A stretch of DNA of 25,778 nucleotides, taken from IMG/VR virus record IMGVR_UViG_3300008339_000420, positions 1 to 25,778 of that record. The stretch is one strand, 5' to 3'. Of the stretch, positions 1 to 6,903 are shown in pieces. A program made the translations under genes and the position numbers. Source of the stretch: a virus. The notes beneath the pieces are model-generated. The model saw nothing but the letters and a program-made list of their open reading frames with translations, had not been told where the DNA came from and ran no database searches. Numbering within the stretch: the first letter of the stretch is position 1; each line of letters opens with the position of its first letter.

Positions 1-2
1 AT

Positions 3-1148
3 GAGACTGAAGACCGTGCAGTAAATCAGTCTGCACCTGCATACATGAGGGCTGCTGCTCGTCGTGGTCTTGAATACTATGAGCAGGGCTTGGGTGGCGA
101 TGGTCTGGTTGACCGCACTATCCGTGAGGCTCGTGAGATGGCTTCTGGTGAAGTTTCTGACGATAAGTGGATTCGCATTGCTGCGTGGATTGCACGACAC
201 CTAGTAGACCTTGACTCGCCTGACGCAGACCCGTCATCAGACAACTATCCGTCTGCTGGTGTGGTTGCCCACTTGCTGTGGGGTTCAGGGCCGAGCAAGC
301 GAGCAGCGCAAAGAACTTTGGCGTATGCGGAATCTGTGGTTGCTAGAATTAGAGCAGAGCAAGAAAGAGATGCTATGACTGACACAGTAGTTCGTAACAA
401 GTGGCACGATGTCGCTTATGCGATTAAGAACCGTCTTGACGGTGTGGGTGAGGGGCGTTCTGTTCCAGCCACCGAGCAGCGTGTAAACGTTGCCGATTTT
501 CAGATTCGTGAAACTGGTGACGGCATGACCTTCGAGGGTTACGCTGCCGTGTTCAACTCTGACTCTGTGCCTTTGCCGTTCGTTGAACGCATTGCGCCGG
601 GTGCTTTCAAGCGTTCGTTGCAGTCACGCAACGAGGTCAAACTGTTGTGGAATCATGATGCTGGTGAGCCGTTGGCTTCGGTTCGTGGTGGCACTCTGCG
701 TCTAACTGAGGATGCTCGTGGACTAAAGGTTCAGGCAACGTTAGCCAACACAACTCGTGGTCGTGATGTTTCGGAACTTATCCGCTCAAAGGTTATTGAC
801 TCAATGTCGTTTGGGTTCTCAGTCATAAAAGATACTTGGTCGAACGATGGTGGCACTCGCACTCTTGAGGCTGTCAGATTATTCGAGGTGTCAATCGTTA
901 GTAGCCCGGCGTACGAAGGTACTGCTGGAACTATTGCTGTGCGTTCAACCGAAACTGGTATTGATGCAGACACTTTGGCTGACGCTTTGATGCGTCTGGA
1001 GTCGGGTGAAGAACTTGACCCTACTCAGGCTTCATTGATTACTGACGTTGTGGCTAAACTTACCAAGACCGAAGAAGTCGAGGAAGTTCAGGGCGACATC
1101 CTTGCGCTGAAGAAAAAGAAACTAGACCTACTACTAAAGGAAATCTGA
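3..1148 (+). CDS. Prohead (capsid maturation) protease with extra N-terminal domain, 5' partial
   Basis: HK97-family serine protease that trims capsid and scaffold during head maturation. The frame is open to the left edge; the first ATG (45) lacks a ribosome binding site and conserved-looking sequence (SAPAYMRAAARRGLEYYEQG) starts before it, so the true start lies outside the window. Counting from that Met, residues 1 to about 105 form a helical domain and about 145-310 the protease domain, with likely catalytic His204 in LLWNHD and Ser255 in SMSFGF. A charged tail rich in Glu and Lys follows. The next gene overlaps at TGATG, and the capsid gene lies just downstream, the classical order portal-protease-capsid. 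Protease assignment is firm; the role of the N-terminal domain is unknown. Confidence 0.88.
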   Translation, partial: ETEDRAVNQSAPAYMRAAARRGLEYYEQGLGGDGLVDRTIREAREMASGEVSDDKWIRIAAWIARHLVDLDSPDADPSSDNYPSAGVVAHLLWGSGPSKRAAQRTLAYAESVVARIRAEQERDAMTDTVVRNKWHDVAYAIKNRLDGVGEGRSVPATEQRVNVADFQIRETGDGMTFEGYAAVFNSDSVPLPFVERIAPGAFKRSLQSRNEVKLLWNHDAGEPLASVRGGTLRLTEDARGLKVQATLANTTRGRDVSELIRSKVIDSMSFGFSVIKDTWSNDGGTRTLEAVRLFEVSIVSSPAYEGTAGTIAVRSTETGIDADTLADALMRLESGEELDPTQASLITDVVAKLTKTEEVEEVQGDILALKKKKLDLLLKEI

Positions 1149-1306
1149 TGTTTACCAAAGAAGAAATCGAGATTGCTATAAAGGTAATCAACGAGACCGC
1201 AGGCGAGCCTGACTCTGGCGTTATCGCCGACTTGGTGCGTGACCTCAAGAAAAGTTCAGCCCCAGTTAAAGAGAATCGGGTGACTGAACCAAAAGAAACG
1301 AGATAA
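1148..1306 (+). CDS. Small hypothetical protein between protease and capsid
   Basis: A 52-residue ORF, starting MFTKEEIEIAIKVINETAG and ending KETR. Its ATG overlaps the protease stop codon (TGATG), implying translational coupling. It is charged, probably helical, with no membrane segment and no motif I recognise. It is the last gene before a strong terminator and so closes the upstream head operon. Position would allow a head assembly role, but nothing in the sequence proves that. Confidence 0.6.
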   Translation: MFTKEEIEIAIKVINETAGEPDSGVIADLVRDLKKSSAPVKENRVTEPKETR

Positions 1307-1322
1307 TCTCATCTCTCGTTTG

Positions 1323-1364
1323 CCCCACCGCCTTTACTCCCTTTCGGCGGTGGGGTTTTCTTTT
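1323..1364 (+). terminator. Rho-independent terminator upstream of the capsid gene
   Basis: Perfect 10-bp inverted repeat CCCCACCGCC (1323-1332) and GGCGGTGGGG (1346-1355), 13-nt loop, followed by TTTTCTTTT. It separates the protease operon from the capsid transcription unit. Confidence 0.92.
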
Positions 1365-1386
1365 ACAGGGTGTTCCACACTCTCAG

Positions 1387-1392
1387 TAAACT
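1387..1392 (+). promoter_or_regulatory. Candidate -10 element of the capsid promoter
   Basis: TAAACT lies 23 bases after the terminator, inside a 13-nt block (1382-1394) that matches the block at 6887-6899 at 11 positions, also just after a terminator. The capsid gene needs a promoter here because a strong terminator precedes it. No convincing -35 box is visible, so this is an inference. Confidence 0.35.
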
Positions 1393-1483
1393 TGTATGTA
1401 GGTTGAGCGTTAGCGCCACCGTTTCTGTTCTGTGTTATTCACGGCAGAGTTCCCTGTTTATCCTTACACTGAAAGAAGACAAA

Positions 1484-2635
1484 ATGTCTGAATTTATCAA
1501 GGGTCAGGCAGAAGTTCGCAACAACCTAGTTGCCCAGATGCGTGAGGTCATTGACCTCGCTGAGTCTGAGAAGCGTGGACTAACTGCTGAAGACCTACAA
1601 AAGATTGACCGCATCGAGGCTGACATTGCACAGCGTGATGCTGCTATTGCTACCGCAGAGAAGGTTGCACAGCGTTCGGCTGAGGCTGCTGCTGCTGCTG
1701 GCTCATTTGCACCAGAGGTCGCACCGACTTCTTCTGACGCAGATGTTTTGCGTTCGATTGCTCGTGGCGAACTTCGCTCATACGAGTTCAACCGTGAAAC
1801 CCGTTCACCGCTAGTTCCATCTAGCAACACCGTTCCAACTTCGTTCTATGACCAAGTTTTCCAGATTGCGACCCTTGTTGGCCCAATGCTTCAGACTTCT
1901 GAGGTATTCAACACCGCATCAGGTGAGAACCTAGTCATCCCAACCGTTACTGCACTAAGCACTGCTGGTTCAGTTGCTGCTGCTGGAACTGTTGCAGAGT
2001 CAAACCCGACCTTCTCAAGCATCACTCTTGGTGCAATCAAGTATGGCGCAATCGTCAACTTGGCAAACGAGTTGGTTGCTGACGCTGGCTTCGACATCAC
2101 TGGTTACATTGCACAGCAACTAGGTACTTCGCTTGGTGTGCAGACTAACACTGCACTAACCGACAAGTTGGTTTCTGCTGCTGGTTCAGTTGTTACTGGT
2201 GGAACTGGTGTTTCTGGTGCTGCTACTTACGAGAACTTGATTGACCTCGTTTACGGCATCGCTGATGGCGCTCGTGTTCTTCCGGGACTTGGCTTCATGA
2301 TGGCTAAGTCTGGTATTGCCGCTGCTCGTAAGTTGAAGGATGGTTCAGGTGCTTACATCTGGACTGACTCTGCTGTTGCTGGTCAGCCAGCATCGTTGCT
2401 TGGTTACTCGGTTTACGAGAACCCTGCAATTCCTGCTGTTGCTGTTGGTGCGAAGTCGGTTCTATTCGGACACCTTCCATCATTCAAGGCTCGTGTTGCT
2501 GGTGGCGTTCAGGTTGCAACTTCAACCGATTTCGCTTTCAACACAGATGTTACGGCATATAGAGGTCTGATTAGAGTTGACGGTGGATTGACACACGCCA
2601 GCCACATCGGCTTCTTCAAGGGTGGCGCAAGTTAA
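1484..2635 (+). CDS. Major capsid protein (HK97 fold)
   Basis: A 383-residue protein that forms the icosahedral shell. The ATG at 1484 is preceded by GAAAGAAG; an in-frame GTG at 1370 would add 38 residues that look like translated leader and begin next to the terminator. Residues 1 to about 75 are a charged, Ala-rich helical region typical of the delta (scaffold) domain that the protease removes. The rest, from the conserved VPSSNTVPTSFYDQV region on, resembles HK97-type capsid proteins, with the usual YGAIVNLANELVAD segment. Codons ending in C and the Leu codon CTA are more common than in neighbouring genes, as expected for very high expression. Terminators on both sides make it monocistronic. 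Confidence 0.9.
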   Translation: MSEFIKGQAEVRNNLVAQMREVIDLAESEKRGLTAEDLQKIDRIEADIAQRDAAIATAEKVAQRSAEAAAAAGSFAPEVAPTSSDADVLRSIARGELRSYEFNRETRSPLVPSSNTVPTSFYDQVFQIATLVGPMLQTSEVFNTASGENLVIPTVTALSTAGSVAAAGTVAESNPTFSSITLGAIKYGAIVNLANELVADAGFDITGYIAQQLGTSLGVQTNTALTDKLVSAAGSVVTGGTGVSGAATYENLIDLVYGIADGARVLPGLGFMMAKSGIAAARKLKDGSGAYIWTDSAVAGQPASLLGYSVYENPAIPAVAVGAKSVLFGHLPSFKARVAGGVQVATSTDFAFNTDVTAYRGLIRVDGGLTHASHIGFFKGGAS

Positions 2636-2656
2636 TCCTTAGCCGACAAATAGGCT

Positions 2657-2697
2657 GAACACCCCTCGTATGCGTAGATACGGGGGGTGTTCTTTTA
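2657..2697 (+). terminator. Rho-independent terminator after the capsid gene
   Basis: A 15-bp inverted repeat (2657-2671 and 2678-2692, one T-G wobble), loop GCGTAG, then TTTTA. Very stable; it ends the capsid transcript. Confidence 0.92.
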
Positions 2698-2698
2698 C

Positions 2699-2704
2699 TA
2701 TGAT
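2699..2704 (+). promoter_or_regulatory. Candidate -10 element for the glycosyltransferase operon
   Basis: TATGAT, an excellent TANNNT match, starts two bases after the capsid terminator and 28 bases before the glycosyltransferase start. A ribosome binding site GAAAGG follows at about 2720. There is no recognisable -35 box. Inferred from position and motif only. Confidence 0.35.
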
Positions 2705-2731
2705 TAGTTATACCTACTACGAAAGGTTCTA

Positions 2732-3910
2732 ATGCTAAAGGGAACAATCACTTGGTTTAGCAACTCGCCCACAGCACCTACTGGCTATGGTGTTCAGTCG
2801 CAACAGGTTTTGAGTCGCATGGTTCGTGATGGCCTTGATGTCGCAATTCAGTCGAACTATGGGCGTGAGGGTGTTAATGGCACTTGGGATTCTGGTCACG
2901 GTCTTGTGCCTGAATATGCTCGTGGCGCTGATGCATATTCGCAGGATGTTACTGCCATCAATCACCTGAATCACAAGGCTAAGGTTGAGAAAGAAAAAGG
3001 CAAGCAAGCCGACTTGTTGATGACTTTGTATGATGTTTGGATTTTAAAGAAGGACAAATACAAGGACATCCCGATTGCTTCGTGGACTCCGATTGACCAC
3101 AACCCGATACCGCCTTTGGTTATGCAGTGGTTGAGCAATCCTAACGTCACACCTATTGCCATGTCTAAGTGGGGTCAGCGCCAGATTGAGGCTGCGGGTA
3201 TTGAGTCGCTTTACATTCCTCACGCTGTTGATGACGTGTTTAAACCTACGCAGATGATTGAGGGCAAGACTGCTCGTGAGTTTATGGGCATCCGTGATGA
3301 CCAGTTTGTTGTGGGCATGAACTTTGCTAACAAGTCTTCTGGTGCTATTCACCGCAAGGCAGTTGGCGAGGCTTTGTTGGCTTTTGGTATTTTTGTGAAA
3401 AGACACCCTGACGCTTTGTTGTATTTACACACCGATATGTTCGGCGCTTACGGTTGGCGTTTGGCCGACTTGCTGACTTCGTGTGGTGTGCCTGCTGAAA
3501 ACGTTTTGTTCTGCGACCAGTTGCAGTATCGTTACGGCTATCCGCAGGAAGTGTTGGCTGCTCTTTATACCGCTATGAATGTGTATTTGGGCGTGTCTTA
3601 TGGCGAGGGTTTTGGTGTTGGCACGATTGAGGCACAAGCCTGTGGTGTGCCTGTAATTGTTTCTGACATTTGTGCAAGCACAGAACTTGTTGGCGATGGT
3701 TGGTTGGTTGAGTGTCAGCCGTTGTGGGATGAGTCTCAGAAGTCTTGGTTTAGCATCCCTAACATTCCGCAAATTGTTGAGGCCTTGATGCAGGCTTATG
3801 AGCGTGGTCAGGGCGTGTCTGAGAAGGCGTTGGCGTTTGCTGAGGGTTACCGGGCTGAGAAGGTTTGGCAAGATTACTGGATTCCTACTTTGGGCAAGTT
3901 GCTTAAATGA
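2732..3910 (+). CDS. GT4-type glycosyltransferase
   Basis: A 392-residue GT-B fold sugar transferase, expected to act in the host cytoplasm on a nucleotide-sugar donor. The N-terminal Rossmann half begins TITWFSNSPTAPTGYGVQSQ; the C-terminal half carries the GT4 donor-site signature GEGFGVGTIEAQACGVPVI with the EX7E pair Glu292 and Glu300. Acceptor and sugar cannot be read from sequence. It has its own upstream terminator and candidate promoter and overlaps the next glycosyltransferase by four bases (ATGA). Its place between capsid and connector genes suggests that it decorates the virion or alters the host surface; this is inference. Family assignment is strong. Confidence 0.85.
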   Translation: MLKGTITWFSNSPTAPTGYGVQSQQVLSRMVRDGLDVAIQSNYGREGVNGTWDSGHGLVPEYARGADAYSQDVTAINHLNHKAKVEKEKGKQADLLMTLYDVWILKKDKYKDIPIASWTPIDHNPIPPLVMQWLSNPNVTPIAMSKWGQRQIEAAGIESLYIPHAVDDVFKPTQMIEGKTAREFMGIRDDQFVVGMNFANKSSGAIHRKAVGEALLAFGIFVKRHPDALLYLHTDMFGAYGWRLADLLTSCGVPAENVLFCDQLQYRYGYPQEVLAALYTAMNVYLGVSYGEGFGVGTIEAQACGVPVIVSDICASTELVGDGWLVECQPLWDESQKSWFSIPNIPQIVEALMQAYERGQGVSEKALAFAEGYRAEKVWQDYWIPTLGKLLK

Positions 3911-4554
3911 TTCCAGTTCTGGGCTTTGCGACCCTGAAACGTTTTGACCTTGCTGACAGGTTGCTTGCCAGCATTGATTACCCTGTTGAAAATCTGGTCA
4001 TCGTTGACAACTCTGGTCAGGCTTCATGGAATCCAGTCAAGCCCGACTGGGTGGTGAATATGTGGGTTATCCGTGTGCCTTACGGTTTGGGGCTTGTTGG
4101 CGCTTGGAATCTGATTATCAAATCAACACCGTATGCCCCGTATTGGTTGCTGGTGAATGATGACTGCTGGTTCGCCCCTGAGACGCTCTCTAAGGCCGCA
4201 CAAGGCGTTTTGACGGATGCCGTGAACTTCTTTGACTGTGTACCTCACTGGTCTGCGGTAGCCTTTGGTGAGGGCTGTATAGAGAAGGTGGGTTTGTATG
4301 ATGAACGATTTTATCCTCTTTATTTTGACGATAACGATTTGGAACGCCGTATTGATTTCTGTAATGTTCCGAAGAACTTTATTGATGCGAAAGTTCATCA
4401 CGACAATTCGTCAACGCTCAACAGTGGTTTTCAGGCGCAAAATTCTCGCACCTATCAGGCGAATCACAGACTCTTTGAGGAGAAGGTGGCACAAGGCGAT
4501 TATTCAGAGGGCGCTTGGTCGTTGTCGGTGCGTAGGGCTAACCGATGGGATTGA
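3907..4554 (+). CDS. GT2-like glycosyltransferase
   Basis: A 215-residue protein resembling short family 2 (GT-A fold) transferases: N-terminal IPVLGFATLKRFDLADRLLASI, a VIVDNSG strand end, then the metal and nucleotide-sugar binding motif LLVNDDCW (Asp85, Asp86) and a later YFDDNDLERR element typical of rhamnosyltransferase-like GT2 enzymes. No membrane segment, so it should be cytosolic. It is shorter than full GT2 enzymes but both key motifs are present. It overlaps both neighbours (four bases upstream, ten downstream), so the three genes are surely co-expressed. Substrate unknown. Confidence 0.75.
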   Translation: MIPVLGFATLKRFDLADRLLASIDYPVENLVIVDNSGQASWNPVKPDWVVNMWVIRVPYGLGLVGAWNLIIKSTPYAPYWLLVNDDCWFAPETLSKAAQGVLTDAVNFFDCVPHWSAVAFGEGCIEKVGLYDERFYPLYFDDNDLERRIDFCNVPKNFIDAKVHHDNSSTLNSGFQAQNSRTYQANHRLFEEKVAQGDYSEGAWSLSVRRANRWD

Positions 4555-4982
4555 GGGTTTACACAGGTGGAACGTTCGACTTGTTTCACGCAGGCCACGT
4601 CAGGTTGTTGGCTCGGTGCGCCGAGTTGGGTGCTGTGACTGTTGCCCTGAACACGGATGAGTTCATAGCCGAATACAAGGGCAAGTCGCCTGTGATGAGT
4701 TTTGATGAGCGCCGTGAGGTTCTTGAGGCTTGCAGGTTCGTTGATGATGTTGTGGCGAACATTGGTGGTGCGGATTCTCGACCAAGCATTGAGATGGTGA
4801 AACCTGATTTGGTTGTAATCGGTTCGGACTGGGCTAAGAAAGATTACTACAAGCAGATGCAATTCGACCAAGATTGGTTAGACCAGCGAGGTATTGGTCT
4901 TTGCTACATTCCTTACACGTCAGGTATCAGCACCACTGACATAAAAGCCCGTATGCGGTTTAGCGGTAGAATAGACTCATAG
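4545..4982 (+). CDS. TagD-like cytidylyltransferase
   Basis: A 145-residue nucleotidyltransferase that joins CTP to a phosphorylated small substrate, releasing pyrophosphate. The fold signature is complete: GGTFDLFHAGH with HXGH at His15-His18, and ISTTDI at 128-133. Length and motifs match glycerol-3-phosphate cytidylyltransferase (TagD), giving CDP-glycerol; a related ADP-sugar enzyme such as the HldE C-terminal domain or an ethanolamine-phosphate enzyme is possible. It overlaps the preceding glycosyltransferase by ten bases, which suggests that it makes an activated donor for the same modification. A TTG at 4551 is an alternative start. Biochemical substrate is inferred. Confidence 0.82.
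   Translation: MGLRVYTGGTFDLFHAGHVRLLARCAELGAVTVALNTDEFIAEYKGKSPVMSFDERREVLEACRFVDDVVANIGGADSRPSIEMVKPDLVVIGSDWAKKDYYKQMQFDQDWLDQRGIGLCYIPYTSGISTTDIKARMRFSGRIDS
4967..4972 (+). promoter_or_regulatory. Possible -10 element before the connector gene
   Basis: TAGAAT inside the end of the cytidylyltransferase gene, 25 bases before the TTG start of the connector gene. It resembles the TANNNT boxes found after the terminators, but no -35 is visible and no terminator precedes it, so it may be chance. Confidence 0.2.
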
Positions 4983-4996
4983 ATTTAGGAGTCATT

Positions 4997-5608
4997 TTGG
5001 CTATTTCAAATGGTTACTGCACTTTGGCTGAGGTCAAGGCTGCTTTGCGTATCCCAAATGCGGATACTGTTGACGACACCATCCTTGAGGGCAACGTTGA
5101 GGCTGCTTCTCGCCTGATTGATGGTTACACGATGCGTTCGTTCTACAACGCTGGAACCGCTGTGCGCTACTTCGCACCAGATAACGCTATTTACTTGCCG
5201 ATTGATGACGCTATCAGCATCAGTGAGGTTGCAACTTCTAGCGACATTGACACTACCTATGACGTGATTTGGGCTTCTACCGACTATCAGAAAGAGCCAT
5301 TAAATGGTCGTGTTGATGGTTTAGGTGGTTGGCCTACGACTGGTATTCGTGCGATTGACAACTACGACTTTTATGTGAACAACGGTCAGGCTTTGGCTCG
5401 TGTGACTGGTGTGTGGGGTTGGTCTGCTGTTCCTATCGCCATCAAGCAGGCAACGATTATTCAGGCAAGCCGTATCTTCAAGCGTCTCGATTCGCCGTTG
5501 GGGGTTTTGAGTTCACCAGACATGGGCTTTATCCGTGTCGGTCACAAACTTGACCCTGACGTGCAGATGCTTGTCAGTTCTTACCGTTTGATGAGAAATC
5601 TAGCATGA
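4997..5608 (+). CDS. Head-tail connector (adaptor) protein
   Basis: A 203-residue protein beginning with TTG, supported by TAGGAG eight bases upstream. The N-terminus (YCTLAEVKAALRIP followed by DDTILEGNVEAASRLIDGYTMRSF) is the helical pattern of the gp6-like or gp15-like adaptors that sit under the portal ring and link it to the tail. Location after capsid and before tail completion and tail tube agrees. The middle part is beta-rich with an inserted loop, common in this family. The next gene overlaps by four bases (ATGA). Function rests on pattern and synteny rather than a catalytic motif. Confidence 0.72.
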   Translation: MAISNGYCTLAEVKAALRIPNADTVDDTILEGNVEAASRLIDGYTMRSFYNAGTAVRYFAPDNAIYLPIDDAISISEVATSSDIDTTYDVIWASTDYQKEPLNGRVDGLGGWPTTGIRAIDNYDFYVNNGQALARVTGVWGWSAVPIAIKQATIIQASRIFKRLDSPLGVLSSPDMGFIRVGHKLDPDVQMLVSSYRLMRNLA

Positions 5609-6009
5609 CCACTCTTGGCAGCATCAAGGCTGGCTTGGCTGCTAACCTCGCCACTATTACTGGTATGCGAACTTCTTTGCAGATACCTGAGCAACCTCAG
5701 CCACCCGTGGCGATTATCACGGTCAACTCGATAAACTATGACACAACTTTTGGTCGTGGCTTGGATGAGTATATGTTTACCGTGACTGTCATTGTGAGCA
5801 GGGCTGATGGGCGTAACGCTCAGAACTTGCTTGACCCTTACTGTGCTAGTTCGGGAACACTCTCGGTCAAGAGTGCGATAGAATTAGACCGTTCACTTGG
5901 CGGTAGTGCAAACGACTGTCGGGTAACCGGGTTATCAACGTATGGTAATCTGACAATAGGTGAAACAAACTACCTAGCAGGCGAATGGTCTGTGACGGTT
6001 TTCGCATAA
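5605..6009 (+). CDS. Probable tail completion or terminator protein
   Basis: A 134-residue alpha/beta protein: an N-terminal helix (LGSIKAGLAANLATI), then strands ending in GEWSVTVFA. Size, fold pattern and position between connector and tail tube match the tail terminator or neck proteins (gpU or gp17-like) that cap the tail and join it to the head. No specific motif is recognisable. It overlaps the connector gene by four bases and is followed by the tail tube gene with a TAGGAG site. Confidence 0.55.
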   Translation: MTTLGSIKAGLAANLATITGMRTSLQIPEQPQPPVAIITVNSINYDTTFGRGLDEYMFTVTVIVSRADGRNAQNLLDPYCASSGTLSVKSAIELDRSLGGSANDCRVTGLSTYGNLTIGETNYLAGEWSVTVFA

Positions 6010-6022
6010 GTAGGAGAATAAA

Positions 6023-6439
6023 TTGGCTAAGTTTCTTGCCACACAGTTTCAGGTAACCCTTAACGGCGTTAACCTGACTGACTCACTTCACGCCGTCACT
6101 CTCGATGTGTCGTCTAATGAAGTAGACACCACCACCTTCGGAACTGCCTCAACTGTCTACAAGACTGTTGTTGGTGGCATCGTTTCTGGTTCAGCAAAGT
6201 TGGACTTCTATCAGGACTACGCTGCTGGTTCGGTAGATGCAACCATCTTCCCATTGGTTAACACAATCGGTACTTTGGTTATCAAGCCTGCTGGTACTGC
6301 GGTTTCGGCTACGAACCCGTCATACACGGCACTCTGCTTGATAAACGCATATAGTCCAATTTCGGGCAGCATCGGCGACCTCAGTTCATTCTCAGTGACT
6401 TGGCCTACAAGCGGCACAATCACTAGAGCAACTGCATAA
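6023..6439 (+). CDS. Major tail tube protein
   Basis: A 138-residue beta-rich protein starting at TTG, with TAGGAG nine bases upstream. Text such as VTLNGVNLTDSLHAVTLDVSSNEVDTTTF and the final SFSVTWPTSGTITRATA is typical of siphovirus tail tube proteins with the gpV or Hcp-like fold, where rings of six stack along the tape measure protein. It stands directly before the tail-assembly chaperone, as nearly always in siphoviruses. The length is at the short end of the family, so there is no extra C-terminal Ig-like domain. Confidence 0.8.
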   Translation: MAKFLATQFQVTLNGVNLTDSLHAVTLDVSSNEVDTTTFGTASTVYKTVVGGIVSGSAKLDFYQDYAAGSVDATIFPLVNTIGTLVIKPAGTAVSATNPSYTALCLINAYSPISGSIGDLSSFSVTWPTSGTITRATA

Positions 6440-6447
6440 GGAAAATA

Positions 6448-6699
6448 ATGAAAATCAATCTACGCATTGAATTGAATACTGGTGAAGCAAAGGAAGTAAC
6501 TTGTTCGGCTGCCGACCTTGTTGCTTTTGAAACTAAGTATGACGTGTCAGTTACCACTTTGGAATCTGGTGTGAAGTACACTCATTTGCTCTTTTTGGCT
6601 TGGACTAGCGAAAAGCGCCGCAAGGAAACTACTAAGGACTTCGAGTCTTGGGTTGAGGATGTCGCCTCTGTTGGGGCGAGTGAAACAGACCCAAAATAA
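6448..6699 (+). CDS. Tail assembly chaperone, short form (gpG-like)
   Basis: The 83-residue unshifted product (MKINLRIELNTGEAKEVTCS at its start, SETDPK at its end) corresponds to lambda gpG, which keeps the tape measure protein soluble and recruits tail tube subunits. RBS is AAGGAAA before the ATG. The last sense codons are CCA AAA, followed directly by TAA, and are part of the slippery heptamer CCCAAAA at 6690-6696. Position between tail tube and tape measure is diagnostic. The longer shifted product is listed separately. Confidence 0.85.
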   Translation: MKINLRIELNTGEAKEVTCSAADLVAFETKYDVSVTTLESGVKYTHLLFLAWTSEKRRKETTKDFESWVEDVASVGASETDPK

Positions 6700-6854
6700 A
6701 GGGTCTGGGCGAAACTTCAGCCCACTGGCACATTGCGGCTTTGGCTTGCGAGACTGGTATCGCTCCTTCTGTGCTTATGCAGGAGTCTGACCGTATGTTG
6801 TTCACGATGACTCGTTATCTGACGGCTAGGGCGCAGGCTCAGTCTTCTAAATAA
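6448..6854 (+). CDS. Tail assembly chaperone, -1 frameshifted long form (gpGT-like)
   Basis: If ribosomes slip back one base at CCCAAAA (6690-6696, read C-CCA-AAA in the zero frame), translation bypasses the TAA at 6697 and continues to TAA at 6852, giving 135 residues: 83 from frame zero and 52 from the -1 frame. The added part, including ETSAHWHIAALACETG and QESDRMLFTMTRYL, looks like the usual chaperone T domain that contacts the tape measure protein. The -1 ORF has no good start of its own. A small hairpin at 6706-6724 begins nine bases after the heptamer, the right spacing for a stimulator. Known in most siphoviruses; efficiency cannot be judged. Confidence 0.85.
6690..6696 (+). promoter_or_regulatory. 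Programmed -1 frameshift slippery site
   Basis: CCCAAAA, a canonical XXXYYYZ heptamer in the correct phase, with the zero-frame stop immediately after it. Stem TGGGC/GCCCA (6706-6710 and 6720-6724, nine-base loop) follows after nine bases. Confidence 0.85.
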
Positions 6855-6858
6855 AGAG

Positions 6859-6885
6859 ACCACCCGTAAGGGTGGTTTTCTTTTT
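6859..6885 (+). terminator. Rho-independent terminator after the tail chaperone
   Basis: Perfect stem ACCACCC (6859-6865) and GGGTGGT (6870-6876), tetraloop GTAA, then TTTCTTTTT. It separates the connector and tube operon from the tape measure operon. Confidence 0.92.
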
Positions 6886-6891
6886 GCTCGG

Positions 6892-6897
6892 TAGACT
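6892..6897 (+). promoter_or_regulatory. Candidate -10 element of the tape measure operon
   Basis: TAGACT within CTCGGTAGACTTG (6887-6899), which shares 11 of 13 bases with the block ahead of the capsid gene. The A of the ATG at 6904 is seven bases downstream of the box, exactly where transcription would start, so the mRNA could be leaderless. No -35 box seen. Confidence 0.35.
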
Positions 6898-6903
6898 TGG
6901 TGT

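Noticed and set aside
1-24. Short frame starting with ATG at base 1
   Set aside because: Only seven codons and overlapped by the open protease frame; no evidence that it is a gene.
1370-1483. Longer capsid protein from an in-frame GTG at 1370
   Set aside because: The extra 38 residues begin next to the terminator, have no ribosome binding site and resemble translated leader; ATG 1484 has a good site.
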